Of a stretch of DNA of 64,000 bases, positions 22,201-32,881 are shown piece by piece. The translations under genes were made by a program, and so were the position numbers. The stretch spans positions 5,084,501 to 5,148,500 of the forward strand of contig NC_057317.1 of the NCBI RefSeq assembly GCF_000687475.1, written 5' to 3'. A model generated the notes under the pieces. The model searched no databases. It saw only the letters and a list, made by a program, of their open reading frames with translations, and was not told where the DNA came from. Position 1 is the first letter of the stretch. Each line of letters starts with the position of its first letter. Origin of the DNA: Ustilaginoidea virens. Lineage: Eukaryota; Ascomycota; Sordariomycetes; Hypocreales; Clavicipitaceae.

Positions 22201-23195
22201 TTCCATCCCCTTGGATTGCTTCTTGCATTATCATGCCATCAGACCGTGAATGCCGGCAAAAGCGCGAGCATTTCTTCCAGTTCTTACAGTATATCCATTG
22301 ATCCCATCATCACCATTTCCGTCTGGCTGAATTATCCACTGGCCGTCGTCTACTCCGTACGCCATGCGTGGACAACTGGCACTTGGCCGCTCTTGACGCG
22401 ACCGCCATGCACTAGCGAAGCTGTCACAGACTCACAACCTCTCAATCCATTGCCCTTCCCCACTTGTGGGCGACGATAACAGGGTCATGTTTTCCCAGCC
22501 TCCTTGTTTTCCCAGCTTTGTCTGCCGTCTGCCCTCGAGTCTTGTGCCCTCGAGTCTTGTGCACTCGAGTCTTGCCTGGAGTGGCGCTGACTTTGCGATA
22601 GAATTGGCTCCTTGGTAAAAAGCGGTGTGTGCACTTACATGCACCTCCACCATAAGCTCCGGGATCTGGCTGTTGGGAGACTTGGGACTACGGAGTAGAG
22701 ACAGAGCAAGTAGTCCGTGACTCTGTACTCCGTCGTCCCGCACGGAGTCTTGACGAGGCAAAGGTTAGCACTTAACTGATAACCTCTCCAGTTGTACCTC
22801 TACAACCCAGGACTCGAGACAATCGACACTCCCTTGCGCATAATAATTAACAGTCGAACTGGCTTAGGTCCGTAATATTCACGTTTCCGACCTTTTTCCA
22901 TCATGTGTGCCCCAAACCAGGTGTCAAGCAAAGTTCCCTAGCTCCCTGCATGAACCCTTGGAAACGGTCGCCTTGCTATTGAGCTAAATCCGTCCAGGTA
23001 CGGAGCACGGATTAACCAAACTACCTCCCTTCACCGGTATAGTCAACGTTTCAGATATGCCGTACTACCAGCAGCCGCTCCTGCTTGTCAATGATGTATA
23101 GATTCGCGTTGCGACCAAAACAATGCAATGAAGTAGTGTAATGAAGGCAATCGATTCAAGGCAAATATCTGAGCATTCCACGACGCCGCCGCTCG
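19285..23195. other. long intergenic tract (about 3.9 kb) rich in short palindromic motifs
   Basis: It lies between the upstream side of the 14-3-3 gene and the SCAP stop. No frame with recognisable domains; the longest (20156-20572, +) reads as chance. TACTCCGTA/TACGGAGTA sites lie at 21870-21878, 22116-22124, 22351-22359 and 22689-22697, with a variant at about 22724. An imperfect palindrome of TACCTA/TAGGTA type sits at about 21334-21358, and CCTAGGTA at about 21740. A small triple repeat CTCGAGTCTTG occurs at about 22534-22575. A short frame at 22189-22479 (+) starts with a signal-peptide-like stretch, but it includes the motif and is probably not a gene. Confidence 0.45.
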
Positions 23196-26100
23196 TCAAC
23201 CCAACGCCGATGACCTGCTTCCCGGACCGGCTTTGCGACGTCTGCCGGAAGTGTTGATCAATGAATCATAGTTCTTGTTTTCACCCTCTGCGCCATATTG
23301 CTCGTGCCCCCCTACGGTGACCACCTTGATGACATTACCAAAGGCAAAGGCAACTGATCGCAAACCAACCGTAATTTTGGGTCCTAATCCTGAGACGACC
23401 AAGTGCCTCGATTCGTCCCCTTGTGAAAAAAGATTTCGACACTCTTCCATGTCTGGCCGACCACAGGGCGAAGACGTCCACACTTCCCACATTGAAAAAG
23501 AGTATTGCTGTCTCTTGACTGTTCCATGGCGTCTTCGTAACTCTGGGCTCCCTGGGCTCCCTGGGCTGCCGTGATGTTTAGTGATGCCGGAACATTCTGC
23601 CTGTCTTATACCCACCACCCTGCCATCGGAGAGTAATTGCCAAGTTCCGGGGTTTTTGATCCTCTTCTTCAGCACCTGCACAGGCTCCTGGCCGCAATCA
23701 TCCTCATCGGTGCCCCCTGTGGCTTTGCCGAGATAGATGGTTTCATGGTCATCCGATGGAACGTACGTCTGCACAACACAGTCCCCAGTTTCGGAGGCAG
23801 AATAGCTCAGTGTCAGAGTCTTTAAGCCCGCTGACCCCGGCTTTTGTGTGTGATGACTCAGGAAGGAGGATTGTAAGGACTTGGGAACCATCTCCTCCGT
23901 TTCAAAGGTTGTTATTGTCCGAGCTTGGTCAGCATCGATAAGATGGACGCGATAGCTCGCCGCAAAAAGAAACATTCCTAGAGTGGATAAAGGCAGAATC
24001 TGATGTGATTTCGAGCATCTTGCGCCCAGATCCATGACGCGGCATTCCCACCGATTTTTCTGCTTCTTCGCAATACGTACTTCCCCATCTTTAGATAGAA
24101 CGACAAGGAATAGCAATGTTTGGGTATCGTCTGCAACAATCCATACAGTCAGCATGTTGGACAACAGGCAGCAGTAACACAGGAATGACAGAAGCAATGT
24201 CTTTATTTATCTTACCTGTCTTGACCACACTGTGGGCTAGCAAGACTGGACTTGAACAAATTGAACTAACATTGCTTATTGTCTGCTCGCCAGCAGTTAG
24301 TTCCATCAATGTACCATCCTGGCGAACAAGTCCAATGGTGGGCTTCTCAAGGTTCATATTAGGATCGAAAAATAGAGCGGCTGGTCGTTGCGCGGAGCCA
24401 TCCAGATACACCGGTCTAGACCATTGGCGGTCCTTCATGTTCCAAAACGCCACCCGTGATGATGACTGTAAGGCTAGCCATGTAGATGTATCATCCACAG
24501 CCATAGAAAGTATAGGAAACGGACATTGCTCAACATGATTCCCATCAGCAACCACATAGCTGCTTCCAGAGCCACGGACATCCCAAACTCGGATGACTCG
24601 GTCGAGACTTACGGACACAATGTGCCCGGATTTTGACTTGGACAGCATCGCCACATCGAGAACATGACCACTACCCAATGAGTTGATGGAGATCAATGGA
24701 GATTCGGCCTGATCCTCTCGATCCGCAAGCTCCGCATCTTCGCCCCACAAAAGATAGTTCATGAGCAATCGAATAGCGAAAATGATGGCAACAATAATCA
24801 GGATGAATCCCTTCTGTTGGTGGTGTAGGAAGTCATATGCAGCAGGCAGGAGCGTCGGTTCTTTGCTATGAGGTACCCGATCCGAGTTCTTCTTCACAAA
24901 CACCAGTGGTTCAAAAACTCTGGCCACGTAGCTATAAGAGGTTGGCTTGATGGCTCGAATGACTTCCTTGGCTGTCTCATGGTCCTGGTTGCGGATCCAA
25001 GAGGAGTGACTTCTGGCTTGGTGCAAGTCTTTGAAAACAGACGTTTCTGGGTTTCGCATTCCTTGTGCACCATTCAAGTTTTTGGCACACTGCCAAAGGC
25101 GATGGAGCAAATGATGGTCGCCAAAGAAGTGCCATTGAGCGATGACGACAAAACCAATCATGATAACAGTGCCCACTATGCGGGTGGATAGAGATAGTTT
25201 GCCTTGGAAAAAGCCATCAGACCGGAACGCAGTAGAGCCACTGGCTTTATGCTTGAGCCTGCTTTGACGAAAAGTAGCTTTGCTTAGTGCATCACCGAGT
25301 TCCATTCTTCTTACGTCAACACTGAGGACGGATAGGAAAAAAGTCGACAGATAAAAGAAATCAAAGATGATTGCAACCGCGGCGAAGACGCAGAAGGCCG
25401 ATACGCCGGGAGATACCAAGCGAGACAGTCCCACGAGAATCAAGACATTCTGCATAGAACTGGCCAACGCGGTGTGAGCAGTTTGTCCAAAGGCGTCGCC
25501 AATTCTGTTGCAAGTGCTGTCCTCGAGCGGAGTAAGAATAATGGCGTTAATAAGTCTCAGTATGTTCTCCAAGCTCATGGAAAGTACCACCAATGGGTAC
25601 GCTGCTTGCGGAATCCGAGAAAGATCGAAGTTAAAGATGGCGCATATCGTGAAACTGGACATGATGGAGAAGGCGATTTGCGTGACAATGGTAATGATTA
25701 GCCCGAACTTGGACTTGAACGCTCTCAACTTTGACAGACTGGAAAGGAGATAGAACAAGGCCAACCCGTAAGCTAATGTCAGGCTGAGGATGTCTTGAGC
25801 TGATATTGGGCGAAACTGAAACTCATATAACTGACTCGTCGCTGACTGTCCATCTGGTGGATAAACGTCGAATTCGTCGGCAACCTTGTGCGGAAGAGAT
25901 GAAGCTTTCGCTTCCCATTCCTTGCCGACAGGAGAGTCTTTCAAGTAGAAGAGCGTGATGACGATGGCATCTGCAGCTGCCAACCTCCTCTCTTCAAAGC
26001 GCTTTCCACTGAACACGACGGAATGGCGGAGGGTGGTGTTGGCGAAGTTTGACAGGTTTTTTTTGTTGTTGATGGTGGATAAGATGTCAGGATCCGCCAA

Positions 26101-26771
26101 CACAATATCGCGACTGTATTGCCAGTATATCAATGGTGAATGGAAGAACCAAGAACGGGTGGTGAGTCCGTTGGATATATGAAGCGCATCTCGTTCAGCC
26201 AGAGATAGCGGACCGCCATGCGTACTCTTGATCTGGTTTCGCAGAGCATCTCTTGGGTTGAAGTTTTTGGTTTCGCCCAGGAGCTCATTTTGAAGGTCCA
26301 AGGCAGATGAGAGCAAGTTGGCGTTGAGTGCCCCCATGTAGTTGGAATGCACCCATACGGACCTCGTGAAAATATCAGGCTCAACGGCAGCATCATATGC
26401 CAAAGGTTGAGCTACTGTCCATACGTGGTGAGGTAGATAAGAAGCGCCGTTGACAAAGTCACGAGTAAATAGGTAGGGGATAGGATAAACAAGAATGGTA
26501 GCCACAGATGCTGAGACTAGAACCGCGGTGATGACATGGCAGGCAATATACCGTCCATAGCGAGCGAAGACACGACGAACGCAATGTGAAGACGCCAGAA
26601 CTGGGGGCTCCGTTGTCCTACAACCAACTGAGGTCAGCAAATATACCATTTCATTTCGTCACTTTGTCGACTGCGCGTATGACTTGCTGCATTATGGCTT
26701 TTAAGGGGTGGGAACTGCCTAGTGAAGAGACGTCCATACCCTCTAAATGGATACAGCAAGTACCAAATCAT
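23196..26771 (-). CDS. scp1: SREBP cleavage-activating protein (SCAP), sterol sensor of the ER
   Basis: SCAP binds SREBP through WD40 repeats and escorts or stabilises it in response to sterol (and, in fungi, oxygen) supply. Three exons: 26771-26740 (MIWYLLYPFR+GG), 26617-24216 and 24130-23196; introns are 122 and 85 nt, all phases fit, 1122 residues. The tiny first exon was inferred because splicing gives YPFRGTTEPP, the form I know from fungal SCAPs; the alternative ATG at 26649 lacks it. Visible parts: first membrane helix (about 38-58), a long luminal loop with NGLTTRSWFFHSPL, the sterol-sensing domain (about 283-447, DILSLTLAYGLALFYLLSS to FFLSVLSVDVRRMELGDALS), a further helix (about 613), then WD40-like repeats from about 680 (GHIVSVSLDRVIRVWDVRG) to the end. 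It diverges from the JmjC gene. S. pombe Scp1 is the named fungal counterpart. Confidence 0.93.
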
Positions 26772-28422
26772 TTTCTCTGCTGTCCAAGTGCCCTGGCCAC
26801 GTCTAGATTTACCACAAACTGGTTCATACCTTGAGCTACAGTTGGCAGCCCTGTAATGATTCCCAGTTACGACTCATGAGGCGCTAAGATGCTGTGCGGG
26901 ATGTCTTCGAGCTCAGTATTCCAAGGCAAAACTGTGCAGCTTTTGGGATGAACTGGATGACCGCCCCTTTCTCCGGATACTGTTCTGCGATTTTGAAAAC
27001 CAGCGAACCTTGTGCCAAGATCGTAGGCCAGCCACCGTAGAGGTAAGTAGCTTTGAGAGCTCGTGGTTAGTGGGTTGGTGTCCTCGCCGAACCGCCTCGA
27101 GTCTTGCTTGGACTTAGAACCGCTTCGTACGACGCATCTTGCATCAAAGGCGTGAGGTTAGCTTGTGGGAAGGCGCCAAACAATTCGATTGCAGTGGTGG
27201 CAGGATAAAGGTCATTTGCGGTCGCAATCGATCCGATTTGTTGTCTTTGAATAAGCGTACATACCGCATGGTAAGCGTCAATCAAACAACTCCGTACTAC
27301 CATGTACCTCCTAGCCTACCTCCACAGACCTAAAGCTACAACCTACCAGACTCCACAGCCTTTCATGTTGCTTGCTGCGCATGAGCTGGTTCCGTCAGTG
27401 GCGCTCAGTGTTGCTATGCTGTCCAGTGCAAGCCCAATCATTGGCAGCAATAATCGGGTCCGTTCCAAGCCTGAAAGTCCAAACAGACATGGACATCTGG
27501 ATGTTAGCCGGCCAGTAGCGACAATAAACACACCAGGCACAGAAGGGGCTTTCAGAGTATTCTAGTAAATATAGTTTCAATGCAAGTGCACTGTTTCAGC
27601 GTATCCCAAACGGGGCGCTCTTAATCCACCCCTCTGTTCAATCTGTTCAATTGGCTTGTCTCACTTCATCCTGTATTAGTCACCTCGCCGCTTCAAGCCA
27701 TTGGTAGCGTGAGGAGAAATCTGGTCGCATCGAACATACCTACCTTAGCTAGGTACTTGAATCGAAAGGTTGATTGTCTGTTCTGACTACGACGTTGTCC
27801 TTTTATATCGGCGGTTCCACCCTGGTCTCAGCCAGGTTCCACATGCTTGGTCTTTCTGCCCGTCAAGAAGTCCTTTATTGGATATCGGGCCGTGCAATTG
27901 CTAGGATATTTACTGGGGACGGAATCGTGAACACCCCTGACCGGTTGCGGGCATTTAAAGAATATCGCAATGCCGAAACTTTTATCGGAATGAGAGTATT
28001 CCTGTCCTGAGGAATCATGCCATCAATTAAGGTGAAAAGGAAGGAAGTAAGGAAAGAGAAGGTAGGAAAGAGGAAGGAAGGAAGCACAATAGCCGAAGAA
28101 GGGATTCAGCCGCTTCAGTACTCCGTACACTGTGCAGGCCCAGTCAACAGGATCAGTATGGGGTTGCTGGTTGGTCGATTGGTTTGGTTGATGTTGACTC
28201 ATATCGTAACACTGCACATTCAGCACAGCTTTGCTTATTTCAAGGGGAGGGCATCATGGATGGAATCCGTCAATTGTATAAGGAACGCCGCTTATAAATG
28301 TTTTTGAGCTAGTTATTGTAGGCGTTCCGAGGTACAAGTGAGATGAGGTATTGGAAGTTGGGTGGTGGGTCGCATGACCTAGCTTGTTGTTGCCTTGTAT
28401 TGGAAGAGGGATACCGTTGATA
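26772..28422. other. divergent intergenic region between SCAP and the JmjC gene
   Basis: 1.65 kb shared upstream DNA with no supported gene. Contains an imperfect palindrome TACCTACCTTAGCTAGGTA at about 27738-27756, TACTCCGTA at 28119-28127 with a variant at about 27289, and an AAGGAAGG purine-rich microsatellite at about 28037-28085. Short open frames (for example 27302-27565) show no family resemblance. Confidence 0.4.
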
Positions 28423-29808
28423 ATGAATGCAGACTTTGCAATGGCGACAACGACGCTTCGTGATCTGTTATCCAACTATTATGAGCTCAACAGCTCAGCC
28501 ATAGAAGAGCTTGATGCCGAACCAAGTCCCCTAGAATTCATGCGATACGTCTCTCGAAATACCCCGTTTGTAATTCGTGGAGGAGCTTCGTCATGGAAAG
28601 CCACCCAGAAATGGGACGCTGCATATCTCAAATCTGCCCTTGCAGGCCAAACCGTCAACGTCGCCATCACACCTCACGGGTTCGTATGCCACACTTACAC
28701 CGTTTCCTCCGACCTTCTCGATTCCTTTCGGAAGCACCTCGTCGCCCTACACTTGATTCATGTTGGTGTCAGATCGATCAAGATGTTTTTTATTTATTTA
28801 TTTATTATTTATTTATTTTTTGTTGATTGACATGGTCACTTCCTAGAAACGCTGATGCGCCAACCTTCTCGCCCAAGCATGGCATTACCGTCTTATCTAA
28901 ACCGCATGAAGAGCCTCAGATGTTTGACCGATTCCTCGGATATGTCATACGACAAGAGATAGAGGCCGACTTTCCAGAAAATTCCGAAGTGCGATATGCA
29001 CAGACTCGTCAGTCTACTCTTCAGCATTTTACGTTTTCTCCAAGATGCCTTGTCGCTCAGTCATTTCTCCAAAATTCCTTGACTGATGACGAGACGTGGC
29101 AGAAAATGACAATCTTAGAGACGAGTATGCTTGTCTGTTTCCCGATGCCCAAAGAGACATACCTTTTGCCCGTATCGCTCTGCGGAAAGGTCCCGATGCT
29201 GTGAATTTGTGGATCGGGAACTCAAAGTCAGTGACCGCAGTCCATAAAGATAACTTTGAAAACATCTTTGTTCAAGTTGTCGGCCGGAAACATTTCGTGT
29301 TGCTTCCTCCAGTGTCCCAACCTTGCATGAACGAGGTTTTACTCCCGCCAGCTACATACAAACGGGATGGAGTTGAGCTGTCTATCCGGCTCGATGATGA
29401 TGCTGATCTAGTCCCCATCGCTACGTGGGACCCTGAAGATCCCCAAGTCAACGCCACGCCTTTATCTCAGTACGCGCAACCAATGAAGGTTACTTTGAAT
29501 CCTGGTGATATGCTATATCTACCAGCCATGTGGTGAGTGGACACAAGGCCCAAGTCTATATTACACTAGGACTACTAGCCTTACCATAACCGAACACCAG
29601 GTATCACAAAGTGAGTCAATCCGATGTTCCAAATGGCGAAGGATTTGTGGCTGCCATTAATTACTGGTTAGTCTCACACAAAGAATCATCTGTGCTTTGC
29701 AGAGTGCGTCTAACCTCAAGGGTCAGGTATGACATGGACTTTAGTGGCCCGTTATATTCCCTGGCTTCTCTCGTCCGCGCTCTGTCCAATGGTAGCACTC
29801 GCAATTGA
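28423..29808 (+). CDS. JmjC-domain 2-oxoglutarate/Fe(II) hydroxylase, JMJD7-like
   Basis: Human JMJD7 hydroxylates lysines of DRG GTPases; by family this fungal protein is expected to be a cytosolic or nuclear protein hydroxylase. Exons are 28423-28679, 28847-29007, 29103-29532, 29601-29666 and 29727-29808 (331 residues; every join is in phase). Joins restore TPHGNADAP, AQTQNDNL, AMWYHKVSQ and NYWYDMDF. Visible motifs: PFVIRGGASSWKA near the N terminus, the iron-ligand HKD of SVTAVHKDNFENIF (about residues 187-189), VVGRKHFVLLPP, LNPGDMLYLPAMW, and the distal His of WYHKV (about 285). Intron 1 is long for this genome (167 nt), contains a TTTA-repeat tract and uses a GTTCGT donor. A second Met at 28441 is an alternative start. 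Tail-to-tail with SPB1, 94 bp apart. Confidence 0.9.
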
Positions 29809-29902
29809 AGAATCAAGATCTTGATATATATCAGAAAAACTCCCCTTTTTTTTTAACTCGCTGTCTATGCAGAAGTGAAACCCAGCCATGGTGGTGGCAA
29901 CT

Positions 29903-32534
29903 TCACCTCTTCTTTTTCTGTGCACTCCTCTTTTGAGCTCTCAACTCCTTCTTCATTCTTGGATCCACCATGCGGTAACGCCCTTTGACACCCTTAGGTC
30001 TGCCTTGCACTCCTCTATTCAATCCACGTGCCACCACGAGCTTTGCGGGTTGTGAAGGCTTCTTTCGAGCAGCATTGCTTAAAAGCCTCGCTATGCTAGT
30101 AGCCTTTTCTTTCTCGGTCATGCCTTCGTCATTTGCGAGCATGTCTGACTTCTTCTTTAGTTTTTCCAGCTTCTGGGCGGCCTTGAGCTTCTTCCGTGCC
30201 TTGGCTTCTCGAACCTTCTTGATAGGTCGAGCGTTGAACGCCCTAAGCTTCTCTTTTATTGCATTTGCCGCAGCCTTGGTGATAGGTTTATGAGGCTTAT
30301 CATGTTTGGTTTCATCGTCAATGAACCACTCTGGTAAACCATCTTTGTCGCGGAAAGCATGCCGGTTGAAACCATCGTCAACCATGTCATGACTGGTCTT
30401 CTGGCCCGTGGCGAGTTGATGGGCAAGGGTCATTGCTTCGGCGGTAATGATGTCGATATCTGAATGAACAAGTCAATACTTAATCCGTTTGCGGATGCAA
30501 AGTAGCTGTGCATTATTATACTCACCGAGTTTGCCGTCTGGAAGCCGCTTCTCTTCTTCCCAATCATCTTCATCGGCATGCCTGACGATCTCAAAGTCAT
30601 CTTTGGAACCGGTTTTCTCGTTTTCACCCAAATTCACTAGCTTCTGATCACCCCCTTCCCTCCTCTTCTTCTCGTTGCTGTTATTGGGCTCGTTCCGTGA
30701 CTTTTTCGAAGACTCTGCGTCGTTGACAGTATCTTTGACTTCCCCGGTGGGGTTCATCTCAATGCTTTCATAATCCACGGAGTTCCCAGTGATAGCCTGG
30801 AAGATATCTTGGCTGAAGAAGGCGGCTGCCCTTTTAGATAAACCGTTGGTCGGAGGAGCGCTGTCATCAAGATCGGTCAAAAGACTCTTCGTAGGATGTT
30901 CGCCGTCTTCATCAGAGGAGTCCTCCTCTTCCAGACCACTTGAATCAGATTGCTCAGCTTTTTCATCAGCAGAGAGACCCTCCCATTCGTCATCATCATG
31001 CTCTTCTTTGGCTTTCTTAGCTCGGTACTTCGCATCCGCCTCAGCCTTCCGCTCACGGTAGTCTGCGTACATTGAGTCAAGCTCCCGTTCCAAACGATCC
31101 TCTTCTTCGTCGCTTTGTCCATCATCAATATTCAAGTCTTCTGCACGATTTTCATGGATGATGGGAGCTTGGTTCGGTACTGCTACCATTTTGCCTCTAG
31201 AAAGCCGCTGCAGAGCATCCGGCTTGGCCACGGCTTTCATCGAGAACATGGCCCCTTCCCCAATCGGTCCGGATTCCTCCATACCAATGTCCATTGGCGC
31301 AACCATATTTAACTGCATGCGAATGACCTCGCGTTGTTTTTTTTCGTTTTCCCTCCGTTTTTCCCTTTTCCTCTTCGCCGCTTCCTTGTTTTTCATGTTT
31401 TGCAACTCTTCCTGTATTCGAAGCTCTTCGTCCATGGGCTCAACTTCCGCCACTTCTTCACTGACTATTGCCTTATCCTTTTTGGTCGTGAACCCGAATA
31501 TTTCCCTAACCTTGAGTCGCCACTTCAGAAGGAGCTTAAAGTCTTTGCGGCCCAAAACTTTGAGATCGCGACAGCAGCTTCGAATTTCGTCGGTAGTTTC
31601 GGGAAGTTTGTCTAATGCAGCCAAAGCCATGTCGCCATTTATTGGCTGCTCGAAAGTGAGTTTGTTGCTGGAACCGAGAATTGCAATAGGGTCCATTGAC
31701 TGGATGAATTCGCTTGCTAGCACCTCTTTATACTGTAAATAGTCACCTTCATCATAACCATCTCGCTTTCGTTTCTTGACCTCAGGGTTGTACACTTTTG
31801 CTTCATTATTCTGCGATGCACCAGTAATTTCGGCAAAGACGTAGCGTGGGTCAAGAAATCGAGGATCGAGGCGTTTAGGTGCTTTGAAACCTCTGCATAC
31901 GACAAAGATCTCTGCAGACACATTCCGAGACGACGGCGGCTTTGTGGCCTCCACTTTTGAGAAAAGCTGGTTCAATACCCACAGCAACGGGTTATAGTCC
32001 TTTGAACGAAAAACTTTGGTCACAAATGTGCCCCCTTCGATAAGAAATTCGGTCGCCAGTTTCATTGATTGCAGCGCGAGCTCAGCCTGGTTGAAAGAGT
32101 CCTGAGCCCAGGCCGTACCGACATTCGGTGCACCGTCGTGTAAGACCGTATCGGCTTTCCATGTTTTCAAATGCTGTCTAATTGTAGCGCGGCACTTCTC
32201 GGTGGTGATGTCGCTCTGGAAGGTGATGACCCTGGGGATTGGTTTAATTGGCGCCAGATCGACGCCTACGATTAGACTATTCACAGGCATCACTTCGGCA
32301 GCGACTTGGCACCACGACTGAAGAAACGGTCAGCCATTTGCAGTGGAAGCGTGGATGAAGACTTACACCCGGAGCAGCGCAAAGATCCAACAGGACCTTG
32401 CTTTTCTCCAAAAATCCATATTTCTTGTTCAGCTGAATCAGCTTGAAGGCAGCTCTTGCACGATAGCCTTTCTCCTTGGCGAGCTTATACCACTTGTCAA
32501 GACGACCCTTGCCATGCTTCTTTTGAATAGCCAT
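29903..32534 (-). CDS. spb1: SPB1, AdoMet-dependent 2'-O-methyltransferase of 27S pre-rRNA
   Basis: A nucleolar ribosome-assembly enzyme. In yeast it methylates the guanosine of the 25S A-loop and is needed for 60S maturation. Exons are 32534-32367, 32317-30526 and 30459-29903 (introns 49 and 66 nt), 838 residues, close to yeast Spb1. The start [21 protein letters not shown] is the family N terminus. The FtsJ/RrmJ domain shows [17 protein letters not shown] (restored across intron 1) and the K-D-K-E set in [22 protein letters not shown] and [10 protein letters not shown]. An acidic and Lys-rich middle follows (DUF3381-type), then the Spb1 C-terminal domain ([31 protein letters not shown]) ending in a Lys/Arg-rich tail with [20 protein letters not shown]. 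Divergent from MGM1. Very confident. Confidence 0.97.
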
Positions 32535-32881
32535 GCCGATTGGAAAAGAGCAGTTAGACAAATGTTTTTCGAGGACAGCCCCGCGCCGCAACTTGGGCAA
32601 CCTTAGTTCCAAAAATCCGGGAAAAAAAAAAAAAAAGTTGATGGGAAGGCCGATCACGTGCCGATAAGGCCGGACGACCACCCGCCATCATCAATGCCCC
32701 ACTGATCGATGAGCTTCAACCTCTAAGCCAGTGCCTCCGTGACATATGATGCAATGTAAAAGTTGCATCTTTTTAACTGCCAACGCCTGGGTTATCTTTT
32801 ATGCCTCCACTCTTTACAAGGGCCCGGTGAAGGCGGATTCGCGTGAGAACTAATCAAACTTTTTTTCACAGTTCTGTTGCG
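32535..32881. promoter_or_regulatory. shared divergent promoter of SPB1 and MGM1 with E-box
   Basis: 347 bp separate the two start codons. A perfect CACGTG palindrome lies at 32655-32660 (core for bHLH or Cbf1-type factors), followed closely by CGATAAGG (GATA-like). A 14-A run at about 32622-32635 (T on the SPB1 strand) is the sort of tract that keeps nucleosomes away. Use of these sites is inference. Confidence 0.5.

Noticed and set aside
22189..22479. 96-codon frame with a signal-peptide-like start
   Set aside because: Runs through a TACTCCGTA intergenic motif and has no conserved pattern; chance more likely.
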